In this document: piece after piece, positions 27,099-35,493 of the stretch
Position numbering within the stretch: position 1 is the stretch's first letter
Layout: every line of letters starts with the position of its first letter
Assembly: GCF_006715485.1 (NCBI RefSeq)
Contig: NZ_VFNH01000004.1
Location: 496,001 to 560,000 of the forward strand
DNA: 64,000 bases
Direction of reading: 5' to 3'
Source: Herbaspirillum sp. SJZ107
GTDB lineage: Bacteria; Pseudomonadota; Gammaproteobacteria; Burkholderiales; Burkholderiaceae_D
Translations under genes and position numbers: made by a program
The notes under the pieces: model-generated
The model's database searches: none
Told to the model about the DNA's origin: nothing
The model's input: the letters and a program-made list of their open reading frames with translations, nothing else

Positions 27099-28124
27099 AT
27101 GAAAATCGAAAAAAACAAGGCGGTGCTGGCCGCGGTCGGGGCCGCTGCATGCCTGCTTTGCGCAGATGCAGCCGCACAGCAGTCTGTCGAGATATATGGT
27201 CTGATCGGGGCCTATGTCGGCAGCGTGAAGCGTAGCGGCGAGCCACGGGCAGTCACCCAGCTCAATGGCGGCGGCCTGACCACGTCCTTCCTCGGCTTCC
27301 GGGGAACCGAAGACCTGGGCGGCGCCAACCACGTCATCTGGTCGCTCGAAAGTTTCTATCGTCCCGATACGGGCGAGCAGGGCCGTAACGCAACCGACCC
27401 GTTCTGGTCGCGTAATGCCTGGGTTGGCGTCGAGGGTGACTTCGGCAGGATCACGCTGGGCCGCCAGACGAATCCAATGTATTCGGCAATGCTCCAGCTC
27501 AGCCCCTTTGGTACCTCGGTCGTCTTTTCTCCGCTTGCTCTTCAGACTTTCGTCCCGGCCTATGGAAGCAATGTGCTTGGGGATACTGTCTGGAACAACG
27601 TCATCCGCTATTCGACCACGAACCTGAACGGATTTCGGGCAAGCGCCGACTACGGCCTTGGCGAACAGTCGGGCAGGCCTGGCGTTGCGAATCTCGGCCT
27701 GCATGCCAATTACAACAGCGGCAAATGGAGCGCGGCCGTGAGCGCACAACGGCTGAGGGTCAACATCAATACGCCACTCCCGGTCGAGCAGAAAGCCTAC
27801 CTGGCCGGCGTTGCCTACAACTTCGGACCAGTCAAGGTCTACGGCAACGTCGGGCATGCGAGCATCGAAAGGGGTAATTCTTCTCGTATTGTCGATCTCG
27901 GCTTGTCGGTCCCGATGGGCGAGCGAGGTACGGTCATGCTGGAGAGTGCTCACACCAGGCTTTCCCCTGCACAGGCGGCGGTGACGCATCGCAATACGAG
28001 TTCGCTAGGCTACGATTATCGGCTATCGAAACGTACCGACGTGTACCTGATCCATACTGGTGACAAGAAGAGTAATGCAGGATACGCGAGCACGAATGCG
28101 TTCGGGATACGTCACTTGTTCTAG
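27099..28124 (+). CDS. Gram-negative general porin
   Basis: 341 residues. A signal peptide (about 1-24, ending ADAAAQ) is followed by QSVEIYGLIGAYVG, the classic start of Burkholderiales trimeric porins, FRGTEDLGG, and the C-terminal aromatic residue in IRHLF typical of BAM-recognised outer-membrane proteins. It probably admits the pathway substrate through the outer membrane. ACGGAGA precedes the ATG and the gene begins 28 bp after the MFS stop. Convergent to a decayed porin on the minus strand. Confidence 0.92.
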   Translation: MKIEKNKAVLAAVGAAACLLCADAAAQQSVEIYGLIGAYVGSVKRSGEPRAVTQLNGGGLTTSFLGFRGTEDLGGANHVIWSLESFYRPDTGEQGRNATDPFWSRNAWVGVEGDFGRITLGRQTNPMYSAMLQLSPFGTSVVFSPLALQTFVPAYGSNVLGDTVWNNVIRYSTTNLNGFRASADYGLGEQSGRPGVANLGLHANYNSGKWSAAVSAQRLRVNINTPLPVEQKAYLAGVAYNFGPVKVYGNVGHASIERGNSSRIVDLGLSVPMGERGTVMLESAHTRLSPAQAAVTHRNTSSLGYDYRLSKRTDVYLIHTGDKKSNAGYASTNAFGIRHLF

Positions 28125-28269
28125 AACCGTGTACAGCGCGACGTACGAGAATGTTTCGATACGTCGCTCCAACCCGCCCGCATTCGCCCCTCATGATCGA
28201 TATTCCCTCTCCCAGCACTGTACACAGAGCCGGGCGCCCGCGAAGTGCGGATCTCGAAGCCCGCACCGA

Positions 28270-28574
28270 TGCGTTGATCGTTCGGGTTACGGCCCTGTTC
28301 CCCGGTGCCGGGACGGTAAAAGCTTGCGAGCCAAAAACGGCTTTCAAGCCAGCGCCCAAATCCTCCTTCCCCCTGACCCCGATGACCGAGGTGTTCAGGC
28401 CGCCGCCGTTGATTTGTCGAGTGGCCGCCGGATCGCCGCTACGCTTGAAGCTGCCGCTGTATACCCCGATCAGGCCATATATCTTCAGGGACTGCGCCCT
28501 GCATGGATCGCAGGCAGGCTGCCGATGACAACGAGCGCGCTCGCGATGAATCTTTTCATTGTTCGAGCCTTCAT
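28270..28574 (-). pseudogene. Decayed porin gene
   Basis: On the minus strand an intact GAGGAGA site and ATG at 28574 start a signal peptide (MKRFIASALVVIGSLPAIHA), which frameshifts at once. In the next frame IYGLIGVYSGSFKRSGDP, QINGGGLNTSVIGVRG and KEDLGAG match the porin at 27099 almost motif for motif, then another frameshift occurs and similarity ends near 28270 after GEQGRNPND. Length is under a third of a porin. It lies directly downstream of the MFS gene at 28649, the same MFS-porin order as in the facing cluster. Confidence 0.8.
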
Positions 28575-28648
28575 GTCTCCTCGCTCATGCATTGTTATGA
28601 CCCGTCGCTTTACGCGTCGGGCCGTGAGGAGCGCTCTGTCGGATTGAC

Positions 28649-30043
28649 TCAAGGTGAAATTTCTTCGAGGGCGCGGTTGGTGGTTTCGATCATGCGGGTC
28701 GTCGCCAGAAAACCGATGACGCTGACGCATGCGAACATCAGGAATACCGCCGCAATGCCTTGACCAGTCAGTACGACCCCGACGATGGCAGGCGCCGCAG
28801 CCGATGCCGCACGCAACCATGAGGTTGCGAGGCCGGTGCCGATGCAGCGCATCCGGGTCGGATAGATTTCCGGCGTGTACAAGTACAACAATACGGTCGT
28901 GCTACCGATCACCGCATAGGCCGACGAAGCGAGAATCATCACGGACCACGGGCTGCCGGCACCCAGGGTACCGAGCGCTGCCAATAGCACGCCGCTGACC
29001 AGGAAAGAGATCATGGCCCAGCGCCGGCGTCCGATGCGGTCGACCAGAAACGCGCAGGCAAGTACGGCAAGGACGCTCAGCACGTTTGAAAGCGACGCCA
29101 TGCGCAGCGACTCCTGCAGCGGCAAGTGGTAGACCGTCTTGTACAAGCTCGGCAACCAATTGTTGATGCCGTTTGCAATGAAGTAGGAGCTGGCCCACAG
29201 CGCCCACACCACCACGGTCCGGCCACGGTAGAACGGTGAAAACAATTCCTTCCACGATCCTTTTTTCTGCCCCTGGAGGCCGTCAAGCAGGTGGGCGACA
29301 CGCTGATTGACTTCGCCGACATCCCGCTGTGGATCGAGATTGCGCCTGGGCGTGCTGGCCTCGATACCCTTGATGACATTTTCCGCATCGCTGAACCGTC
29401 CCTTGGAAATCAGCCAGCGCGGCGACTCCGGCAAGCGCAGGATGAGGAACGTGACAATGAGTCCCGGAATCCCGCCCACCAGGAACATATATTCCCAGCC
29501 GAAGCGCGGCACCAGGAAAGCGCCGAGCTGGGCCGCGGCGAGCAGGCCGAGCGGGAAAATCAGTTCATACAGAATGAAGAAGCGACCGCGTCCATGGGCC
29601 TGGGATAATTCGTTGATGTAGGTTGCTGCCACCGGCACCTCCCCACCGACTCCGATTCCCTGGATGAAGCGCGCGAGAAAGAGCATATGGAAGTTGCCGG
29701 TGAAGACGCACATGATGCTCATGACGGACATGAGACCGACGGTCACGGTCGCACTGGGAACGCGCCCAAGGCGCTCTGCAAGCCAGCCGAACATGAGTGC
29801 GCCAACGACTTGACCGAGATATCCGGCCGCAATCAGGAACCCGATATCGCTGGGCGCAAGGTGCCACAGGCTGGCCAGCACCGGCAGCACGAATGCCAGC
29901 GCAAGAGCATCGAAGGCATCGAAGAGCGTAGCGCTGCCCATGATGATGCGGGCCTTGGTGTGCCACCGGGTGAAGGGAACGTTTTCGATTCGAAACAGAA
30001 GCTGCGCGGCGTGCAATTTACTATCAAGTACAGTGGTGTCCAT
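28649..30043 (-). CDS. MFS transporter, paralogue of the one at 25631
   Basis: 464 residues from the ATG at 30043, which has GGAGA before it; the open frame extends further upstream to 30244. Twelve hydrophobic segments, GWLAERLGRVPSA, DRIGRRRWAM and NGINNWLPSLYKTVYHLPLQ are shared with the transporter at 25631. Inner-membrane proton symporter of the aromatic-acid/sugar-porter type. It follows the DapA-type gene with a 280-bp leader and precedes the decayed porin. Probably imports the same or a related compound. Confidence 0.9.
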   Translation of the reverse strand: MDTTVLDSKLHAAQLLFRIENVPFTRWHTKARIIMGSATLFDAFDALALAFVLPVLASLWHLAPSDIGFLIAAGYLGQVVGALMFGWLAERLGRVPSATVTVGLMSVMSIMCVFTGNFHMLFLARFIQGIGVGGEVPVAATYINELSQAHGRGRFFILYELIFPLGLLAAAQLGAFLVPRFGWEYMFLVGGIPGLIVTFLILRLPESPRWLISKGRFSDAENVIKGIEASTPRRNLDPQRDVGEVNQRVAHLLDGLQGQKKGSWKELFSPFYRGRTVVVWALWASSYFIANGINNWLPSLYKTVYHLPLQESLRMASLSNVLSVLAVLACAFLVDRIGRRRWAMISFLVSGVLLAALGTLGAGSPWSVMILASSAYAVIGSTTVLLYLYTPEIYPTRMRCIGTGLATSWLRAASAAAPAIVGVVLTGQGIAAVFLMFACVSVIGFLATTRMIETTNRALEEISP

Positions 30044-30323
30044 GATGTCTCCAAATATCGGGCTTATTTTTCTTGTCGGGGTCTGTCGCCCCTTAGAGCG
30101 CTTGACGCTCTTAATCGGTTTAACGCCTGCCATGACTGGTGCGCCAATCCTTGTTCCTTTCGTCCGAGGCGTGTAAATCGCTAGGGATATCGACAGCGTT
30201 TTGGTTTCCGGCACCGAATGCACATGGATACTCCAGTGTTCCACAGGCCGGACAAGCGGAAAATGGGCGCCCCAATGGAAGCGGCGGAACCGAAATGCAT
30301 TCCGCCGCCGGGGACTGCAGGCC

Positions 30324-31268
30324 TCAGGCTGCAGCGCGCTCCTTCACTTCAGCCAGGCCGGCCGAACGCACGGCATTCGCGATCTCGACTTCGGCGCCCG
30401 GCTCGAGGGGCAACAGAGGCGAACGCACGGTCGCATGCTCCAGGATGCCCCGCGCCACCAGCGCATGCTTGAGTGCCACCGTACCTTCCATGTGCGAGCC
30501 GCGATGGTAGACACTGCGGGTCACGGGCAGCAGTCGGTCATGGATGGCGCGTGCCTTCGCATAGTCCTTGGCTTTGCCGGCGGCGATCAGCTCGACCAGG
30601 GGCTCCGGAGCGATCCCGCCATAGCCGACGAGTGCGCCATCGACATCGAACATGGTGTGCAGCAGGTATTCATCGTGGCAAGTCAGGATTTGCAGGTCCG
30701 GGTTCTCGCGGCGGATGACGGGAATTTCGGTGTCCCAGCGACGCATGTTGCGCACGCCGTTCTTCATCGCGAAGACGCCCGGTTGTGCGGCAATGTCAAG
30801 CTGGGTCTCGAGGTTGTAGGTTGCCTTTGTCGCGTCCGGATACTGAAACAGGATGAGCGGCAAACCGCTCTCTTCGTAGATGGCACGGTAACGGTCCTGA
30901 GGCGCGCCTTTCTGGTAGCCGAAGCGCAGCCAGCCATGGGACGGGTAGACGAGGCCGGCCGCGGCGCCTGCTTTTACCGCCCGCTTGGCTTCCTCGGCTG
31001 CGACCTGGGTGCCTTCCAGCGTGATGCCGGCAATAATGGGCAGCTTTCCATCAACCGATTTGCTGAAGCTCCGGATAACCGCTGCTTGCTCTTCCTGGGA
31101 AAGGAAAGTGCCTTCCCCCGCATGGCCCAGCACCACCAGACCCTTGACGCCAGGGATGCTTCCGAGCCAGGAGCCGAGGCGCTGGATAGCGTCATGGTCA
31201 ACGGCGCCATCGCGGGTGAAAGGGGTGACGGGAGCAGGAACGAGGCCGCGCAGATCAAGTGCTTTCAT
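30324..31268 (-). CDS. DapA/NAL-family lyase or dehydratase
   Basis: 314 residues, class I aldolase-like (beta/alpha)8 barrel of the dihydrodipicolinate synthase / N-acetylneuraminate lyase family. The Schiff-base lysine is K169 (GVFAMKNG), the catalytic tyrosine is Y143 (LFQYPD), and the substrate motif GHAGEG (48-53) replaces the usual GTTGE. The altered motif suggests a catabolic keto-acid lyase rather than lysine synthesis. AAGGAGAT precedes the ATG at 31268; the open frame continues upstream to 31427. Divergent from the LysR gene at 31491, its likely regulator. Confidence 0.88.
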   Translation of the reverse strand: MKALDLRGLVPAPVTPFTRDGAVDHDAIQRLGSWLGSIPGVKGLVVLGHAGEGTFLSQEEQAAVIRSFSKSVDGKLPIIAGITLEGTQVAAEEAKRAVKAGAAAGLVYPSHGWLRFGYQKGAPQDRYRAIYEESGLPLILFQYPDATKATYNLETQLDIAAQPGVFAMKNGVRNMRRWDTEIPVIRRENPDLQILTCHDEYLLHTMFDVDGALVGYGGIAPEPLVELIAAGKAKDYAKARAIHDRLLPVTRSVYHRGSHMEGTVALKHALVARGILEHATVRSPLLPLEPGAEVEIANAVRSAGLAEVKERAAA

Positions 31269-31490
31269 GGTATCTCCTTCGAACATGTTGGAATGGTTTG
31301 ACCCTGGACGAAGTGTCTTGACAGGGAAGCCCGCCACCGCCGCTTGCTTCAGAATCTTCAAGGTCGGTACCGTGCATGCCTTGCAGTGTAGGAGTCGAAG
31401 AGAAGTGCAGTAACTGGCGAAAAGCACATGTCAGATATACGGAGTAAGTATGCTTGATCTCGAGGAAGCAAGTAAGCGTAAGGAGAGGCG

Positions 31491-32405
31491 ATGGACTATG
31501 CCGCCTGGAAGCTTTTCATCGACGCCATCGAGCTTGGTAGCCTCAGCAAGGTCGCCGAGGCTTACGGCTCAAGTCAGCCGCATATCAGTCGCCGGCTCAG
31601 CGAACTCGAGGAGGAATGCGGCGGACGCTTGTTCCAGCGCACGGGGCGAGGGGTCGTCCTGACCGAGTTGGGGCAACGCATTGCCCCCCGGGTGCGGGCA
31701 TGGCTGTCGAACACGGACCAGCTTGTGACCGATATCCATACCACGGCAGGAAAGCCGATGGGGAAGGTACGGATCGGCATCCTGCCCTCGACTGCGCATC
31801 CGCTGGTCAGCACCCTGTACTACCGACTGAGGGAGCGTTATCCGCTGATCCAGATGAGCGTGCGGGAAGGCCAGGGGGCGCAGCTCGAGACCTGGCTCGA
31901 AAACGGCAGCGTGGATCTCGCCATCCTGTTCCGGCACAGTCCGACGCCAAAGCACGGCGACATCTACCTGGTGGAGACGGCGACCTATCTTGTCGGCGCT
32001 GCCGGCGACCGACTCACTTCCAAGCCGACAGTGCCGTTCTCGTCGCTGCATGAGTTGCCGCTTGTGATGTTCTGCCGTCCTAACAGCTGGCGTGATCGCT
32101 TGCATCATCTGAGCCTGGAGCTCGGCATTTCCCTCAACGTGGCGTTCGAAGCGGATTCATTGCGCCTGCAGACTCGCATTGTCTCTGATGGCGGCATGTA
32201 TGCATTGCTGGGGCCCTATGCCATCGCCGACGCTTCGAAAGATTGTCGGCTTCAGTCATCGAAGCTGATTGAACCGGACGTGCCTCGCCACATTGCCTTG
32301 GCCATGTCGCGTCATGGCGAGTTGACGCTGGCATGTCGAACGGTGATGCAGCTGACGAAGGAAATTGCACAATCCATTGCCGTGGAACTGGGGGACAGGG
32401 AATAA
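31491..32405 (+). CDS. LysR-family transcriptional regulator, paralogue of 18246
   Basis: 304 residues. The winged HTH is at about 3-62 (WKLFIDAIELGSLSKVAEAY, QPHISRRLSELE); the effector domain keeps ILPSTAHP, REGQGAQLETWLE and GGMYALLGPYAIA, shared with the regulator at 18246. AAGGAGAGG precedes the ATG. It is divergent from the DapA-type gene with a 222-bp control region. Being at the far end of the island in mirror orientation, it marks the second half of an inverted arrangement. Confidence 0.9.
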   Translation: MDYAAWKLFIDAIELGSLSKVAEAYGSSQPHISRRLSELEEECGGRLFQRTGRGVVLTELGQRIAPRVRAWLSNTDQLVTDIHTTAGKPMGKVRIGILPSTAHPLVSTLYYRLRERYPLIQMSVREGQGAQLETWLENGSVDLAILFRHSPTPKHGDIYLVETATYLVGAAGDRLTSKPTVPFSSLHELPLVMFCRPNSWRDRLHHLSLELGISLNVAFEADSLRLQTRIVSDGGMYALLGPYAIADASKDCRLQSSKLIEPDVPRHIALAMSRHGELTLACRTVMQLTKEIAQSIAVELGDRE

Positions 32406-32990
32406 GATATGGCCGATACGGGTAAAACAAGCCGTATTGACAGTGCGGCATGTCGGAAACCTGAATTCCCGCCAAGAATAATCGACCTTCGTTGAACTGA
32501 TTCGTGAGGATGAGGACGCCTGCAACGCTGTTTTCGAGATGGTCTGCAGCCGGCCTTCAAGGAGGCCTACCAATCGACACGGAACGTTGTTCCGCTGTCT
32601 GGAGGTAGAATTAGGCATTTGGTAATGCAGGCAATGATGAGTGCAAGATCGTCCTTCATTGTCCTGCTTCGACCAATACATGTAAGGGAATGAGAAAGGG
32701 TAGGCGCTGAAGTGGTATTGGCTGAACGCCAGTAGCCATGCGGGTTTCGGGACGCAATACGAATCCCACCGCCAGATTCGTAACGTGGGATGTGTGTGAC
32801 CCCTCGAAGAAGGCTGGACCGCGCGTCTGAGCCACCCCGGCTTCTGACGAGGCCGGTTAGTTTGAGTCTGGCCGGCGGCAGGTCATTCGCGATACCATGC
32901 ACATAGGACTCAACGGCGGGAATAGCGGTCGTGGCAGGGTAAAATCGAGGTAATGCCCGTTGTTGCCGGGTCAAGGATCAACGATTTGGC
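32406..32990. other. 585-bp gap without a supported gene
   Basis: Several overlapping short frames exist on both strands, none with a recognised protein or good ribosome site. The right end (from about 32953, TGCCGGGTCAAGG) already resembles the sequence before element A (17549 onward), so the repeat may begin here. Confidence 0.4.
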
Positions 32991-33070
32991 ATGGTATCGT
33001 GAATGGTACTCGGCCAGGAACACGACGAAAATTTCAGTTGATTCAAAGGCTTACATCATCTATTGATCAT
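32991..33070 (+). promoter_or_regulatory. Conserved promoter element, copy B
   Basis: ATGGTATCG at 32991 and ATGGTA at 33003 (12-bp step), then TTCAAA at 33042-33047, 17 bp, and GATCAT at 33065-33070. The distance from the first ATGGTA to TTCAAA is 51 bp, as in copies A and C. The -10 is poorer than in copy A. Confidence 0.55.
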
Positions 33071-33143
33071 CGAGTGGGAGTGAGTTTCGTTTTGGAAACT
33101 CTCCTTCTGTGGTTTAAAAAGGCTCGCTTCGGCGGGCTTTTTT
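33071..33143 (+). ncRNA. Candidate small RNA, copy B
   Basis: GAGTGGGAGTGA (33072-33083) leads into a perfect 7-bp hairpin, GAGTTTC (33082-33088) with GAAACTC (33095-33101), then an intrinsic terminator at 33122-33143. The order of parts equals that of copies A and C. About 70 nt if transcription starts near 33075. Confidence 0.5.
33122..33143 (+). terminator. Rho-independent terminator
   Basis: GCTCGC, loop TTCG, GCGGGC (one G-T pair), followed by six T. It ends candidate RNA B. Confidence 0.8.
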
Positions 33144-33259
33144 CGAGATTAAGCGATCCGACGAGGGTTAGCCTTAAGGCCGCTCAAGATTGGTAGTCGA
33201 ACCGATCGAAGCTGGCCAGTCGCTATCGAAGCTCGCGTTCTAGGTCAGCTTGCCTACGT

Positions 33260-33403
33260 AAAACTCTGCTATGGCGGTAATGGGCTTTGCAGCGGCCTAC
33301 AAATGCGCGGATGATATCAACTCCCACCCTCACCTCAAGCATTCGCGGTTCCGGGTTCTGCACCGGACTTCGTCATTGAATTTCGAAGCCCCACCGTACT
33401 TTG
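33260..33403. repeat. About 140-bp dispersed repeat, copy 1
   Basis: The stretch AAAACTCTG ... GGCTTTGCAGCGGCCT ... CTCACCTCAAGCATTCGC ... CTGCAC ... TACTTTG recurs at 52479-52615 in the same order with small indels. No protein is evident. Because an IS3-type fragment follows at once, it may be the end or target of a mobile element. Confidence 0.6.
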
Positions 33404-33480
33404 TGAACCGCCCCGGCAAAACTGGACAACTTCCTTGATGAGTTTTGGTCCAACTTTTTCCTTGGAGAAGGAGTGTGACC

Positions 33481-33626
33481 ATGAAACGAAAACGGTTCCC
33501 AGCGGAACAGATTGTCTCGATTCTCGGGCAGGCAGAGTTCGGCATTGGAGGTGAGCGATATCGTGCCCGAACTGGGCATTTCGGAACTGACGTTCTATCG
33601 ATGGAAGAAGCATCACCGCTGGCGGT
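33481..33626 (+). pseudogene. IS3-family transposase OrfA remnant
   Basis: MKRKRFPAEQIVSILGQAE is the typical start of IS3-family OrfA (HTH). After a frameshift near 33550 the next frame gives EVSDIVPELGISELTFYRW and KKHH, the recognition-helix region. The rest of OrfA and all of OrfB are missing. The sequence before it (TGTGAACCGCCCCGGC from about 33402) resembles an IS3-type left end. Inactive relic that may have helped to break neighbouring genes. Confidence 0.75.
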
Positions 33627-33647
33627 GTATGACACGAGGAACAAACC

Positions 33648-33995
33648 ATGACAACGGGCACTTTGAACTGGCTCTCGAGGACTGAGGACGAGGACAACTT
33701 CATCAGCGCACGCACGCTGTACCGCGAGGCCAGCAAGCACGACCAGCGCCAAGCGGCGCCACACTTGCTCGTCATGCTCAAGGTCGAAGAGAAGCTGCAG
33801 ACCGTGCGTGGCCTGATCGCCCAGATCATACGCGACTGGGTGACCATACCGCCGCCCACTTCGGCGCAGGAGGAGAAGGCGACCGAATTGTTCGACGCCT
33901 TGGACCGGGTGCTGAGAGACAACGAGCAAGTCGAAGGGGCCCAGCGCATCCTTGCCGACCCCGGCAAGCTGGTCACCTCGGGTCTGTCAAAATAA
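33648..33995 (+). CDS. Hypothetical helical protein
   Basis: 115 residues, charged and mostly amphipathic helix (YREASKHDQRQAAPHLLVML, TELFDALDRVLRDNEQVEGA); no signal peptide. GAGGA lies 8-9 bases before the ATG. The same DNA is open on the minus strand, but the plus-strand protein looks far more natural. No family was recognised. It sits directly between the IS3 remnant and a decayed GTPase gene, so it may itself be the truncated tail or head of something larger. Confidence 0.4.
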   Translation: MTTGTLNWLSRTEDEDNFISARTLYREASKHDQRQAAPHLLVMLKVEEKLQTVRGLIAQIIRDWVTIPPPTSAQEEKATELFDALDRVLRDNEQVEGAQRILADPGKLVTSGLSK

Positions 33996-33998
33996 ACA

Positions 33999-34555
33999 GT
34001 TCGTTCAGCCACGGTTTGCCGTTTGGCAGCTGCAGCGACGTATTCGAAACCATCAGGTAGGATGTAGGCCGCGTGCAGCGGCGCATACACCGCGATCGCC
34101 TCGCGAGGCAGGCTCGTGCGCTCTTTCAGATTACCCTCGAAATCGTCTGCGTCAACCTTATCAGCGCCGGTGAACACGATCAACGCGTTTTCCCAGACCG
34201 ACGCACCCAGTGACGTCGTGAGCAATTTAATGCCGCGACGTTCATCGCTCGACACCCGAGCCGCGTCCAGCTCGGTCACGAACAGCAAGCAGTCGGCTTG
34301 GGTGGCCTGCGTACAAAGGATAACCGTGCATCTGTCAGCGCCGCCGGCGCCGGGGCCAACAGCCGCGCCGGTTGGTTTGCGTCCTGCTTCCTGCGACATC
34401 GACTCATTGTTGAAGCTGCTGTTGCACCAACGATTCGGTCGCTCGCCTTTATTTGGAGGGCCGCCCCCGCGGATATCACTGTACGAATCGTGCAACGTCC
34501 ACGTATGAATCTTGAAACCTGCTAGCGCCTGAGCGACAATGAATTCGCTTGCCAC
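33999..34555 (-). pseudogene. AIG1/TOC34-like GTPase fragment
   Basis: The minus strand encodes DCLLFVTELDAARVSSDERR, IKLLTTSLGASVWENALIVF and TGADKVD, which follow the AIG1/TOC34 pattern in which a hydrophobic strand, a conserved R-x-D helix, FG-x-x-IW and a TxAD G4 motif come in order. No P-loop can be found in any frame upstream of 34555, and towards 33999 the frame runs into DNA better read on the plus strand. It is judged to be a broken gene. The family assignment is by eye and moderate only. Confidence 0.4.
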
Positions 34556-34719
34556 ACTGCAGGCGCGATGTCCTTTCGTTGTGCAGATAAGCGTCGACCG
34601 CTGATCTTTGCGCGTGGAGGAAGCGTAGGTATGCCCGGATGTGTGGCCCGAGATGATGTTCGAACGTAGCTGTCTCGCTAACCGGAGGCATATGCGCCGC
34701 TTTTGGCGCTTGCACGATC

Positions 34720-35493
34720 ATGAAGTTCCCTCATCTGCTAGGTATAGCACTCATGCTGTTTTCTTGCGCCTCATCTGTGTGGGCACAAGAAAGTAAGCCC
34801 TTGTTTTGTGCGAAGGTGCCAGAATCGGTGCTGAGCGGGCTGGCCGTACCATACGCGCGAAAGGTCTCCCCGGACGGAAGTGCATATTGCGAGGGACTCT
34901 TGCGAGCACCGATTGCCTTTGCACCGTTGCGGATCATTTCGGTGAAGCAGCAGCAAGACCCAAAGCCGCAATTCGCAGTCGGATCTACAGCGCTGCTTCG
35001 CTGGTGTGATGAACCGAACGCCCCGGTGCATCTTGCACTTCGCTCTATGAAGGCGCCGATGTTCGCACTCGATGCCCTGCAGGCGGGGCAGTTCAGATGG
35101 TCTGCCGACTTAATCGCGCAGTGGCAACCGGACTGGAACTCTATCGCGGCCCGTGGCACTCGTGAAATCGAAATCTCGGGCCAGAAGTATGAGGTGTTTC
35201 TGCCGTTAAGAATTGGGCTCGGGTACACTAATAACTACTCCTTCACTGTGAACGGAAAGCTCCCAGTACGACTGACCACGGCATTAATCGAATCGATATC
35301 TTCCCCAGGGCCTCCTGAAATCATCAGGATCGTATCGGTGCGCGGCTCTGTTAGCGACACGTGGGTTACCACGATTCCATTCAGTGCTAAGCCCAAAGGG
35401 GTGTTTCGCGTGACCTTAGGGGAGGACGTAGAGCAAGCGGGGGCAAGCACTGAGCCGATCTATCTTCTGCATCATAGCTGCACGACTAAATGA
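34720..35493 (+). CDS. Secreted protein, first gene of the trypsin-WD40 operon
   Basis: 257 residues with a signal peptide (about 1-22, LMLFSCASSVWAQ) and a mature part rich in beta-type sequence. Four cysteines are present (FCAKV, YCEGL, RWCDE, HHSCTTK). I do not recognise a family. Its stop overlaps the start of the next gene by 4 bp, so it is co-translated with the membrane protein at 35490 and the protease-WD40 protein at 36626. Probably periplasmic, where it could bind the other two products; this is inference. Confidence 0.7.
   Translation: MKFPHLLGIALMLFSCASSVWAQESKPLFCAKVPESVLSGLAVPYARKVSPDGSAYCEGLLRAPIAFAPLRIISVKQQQDPKPQFAVGSTALLRWCDEPNAPVHLALRSMKAPMFALDALQAGQFRWSADLIAQWQPDWNSIAARGTREIEISGQKYEVFLPLRIGLGYTNNYSFTVNGKLPVRLTTALIESISSPGPPEIIRIVSVRGSVSDTWVTTIPFSAKPKGVFRVTLGEDVEQAGASTEPIYLLHHSCTTK

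Noticed and set aside
30201..31301. 366-codon plus-strand frame opposite the DapA-type gene
   Set aside because: It is the complement of an enzyme with visible Schiff-base lysine and tyrosine, and has shadow composition itself.
32567..32974. 135-codon minus-strand frame in the gap before element B
   Set aside because: No ribosome site, no family, and it overlaps the conserved DNA element at its 5' side.
33335..34555. A full 406-residue minus-strand GTPase gene
   Set aside because: Only the upstream half looks like protein; the rest is the complement of a more natural plus-strand gene (33648-33995) and the IS3 remnant, and no P-loop exists.
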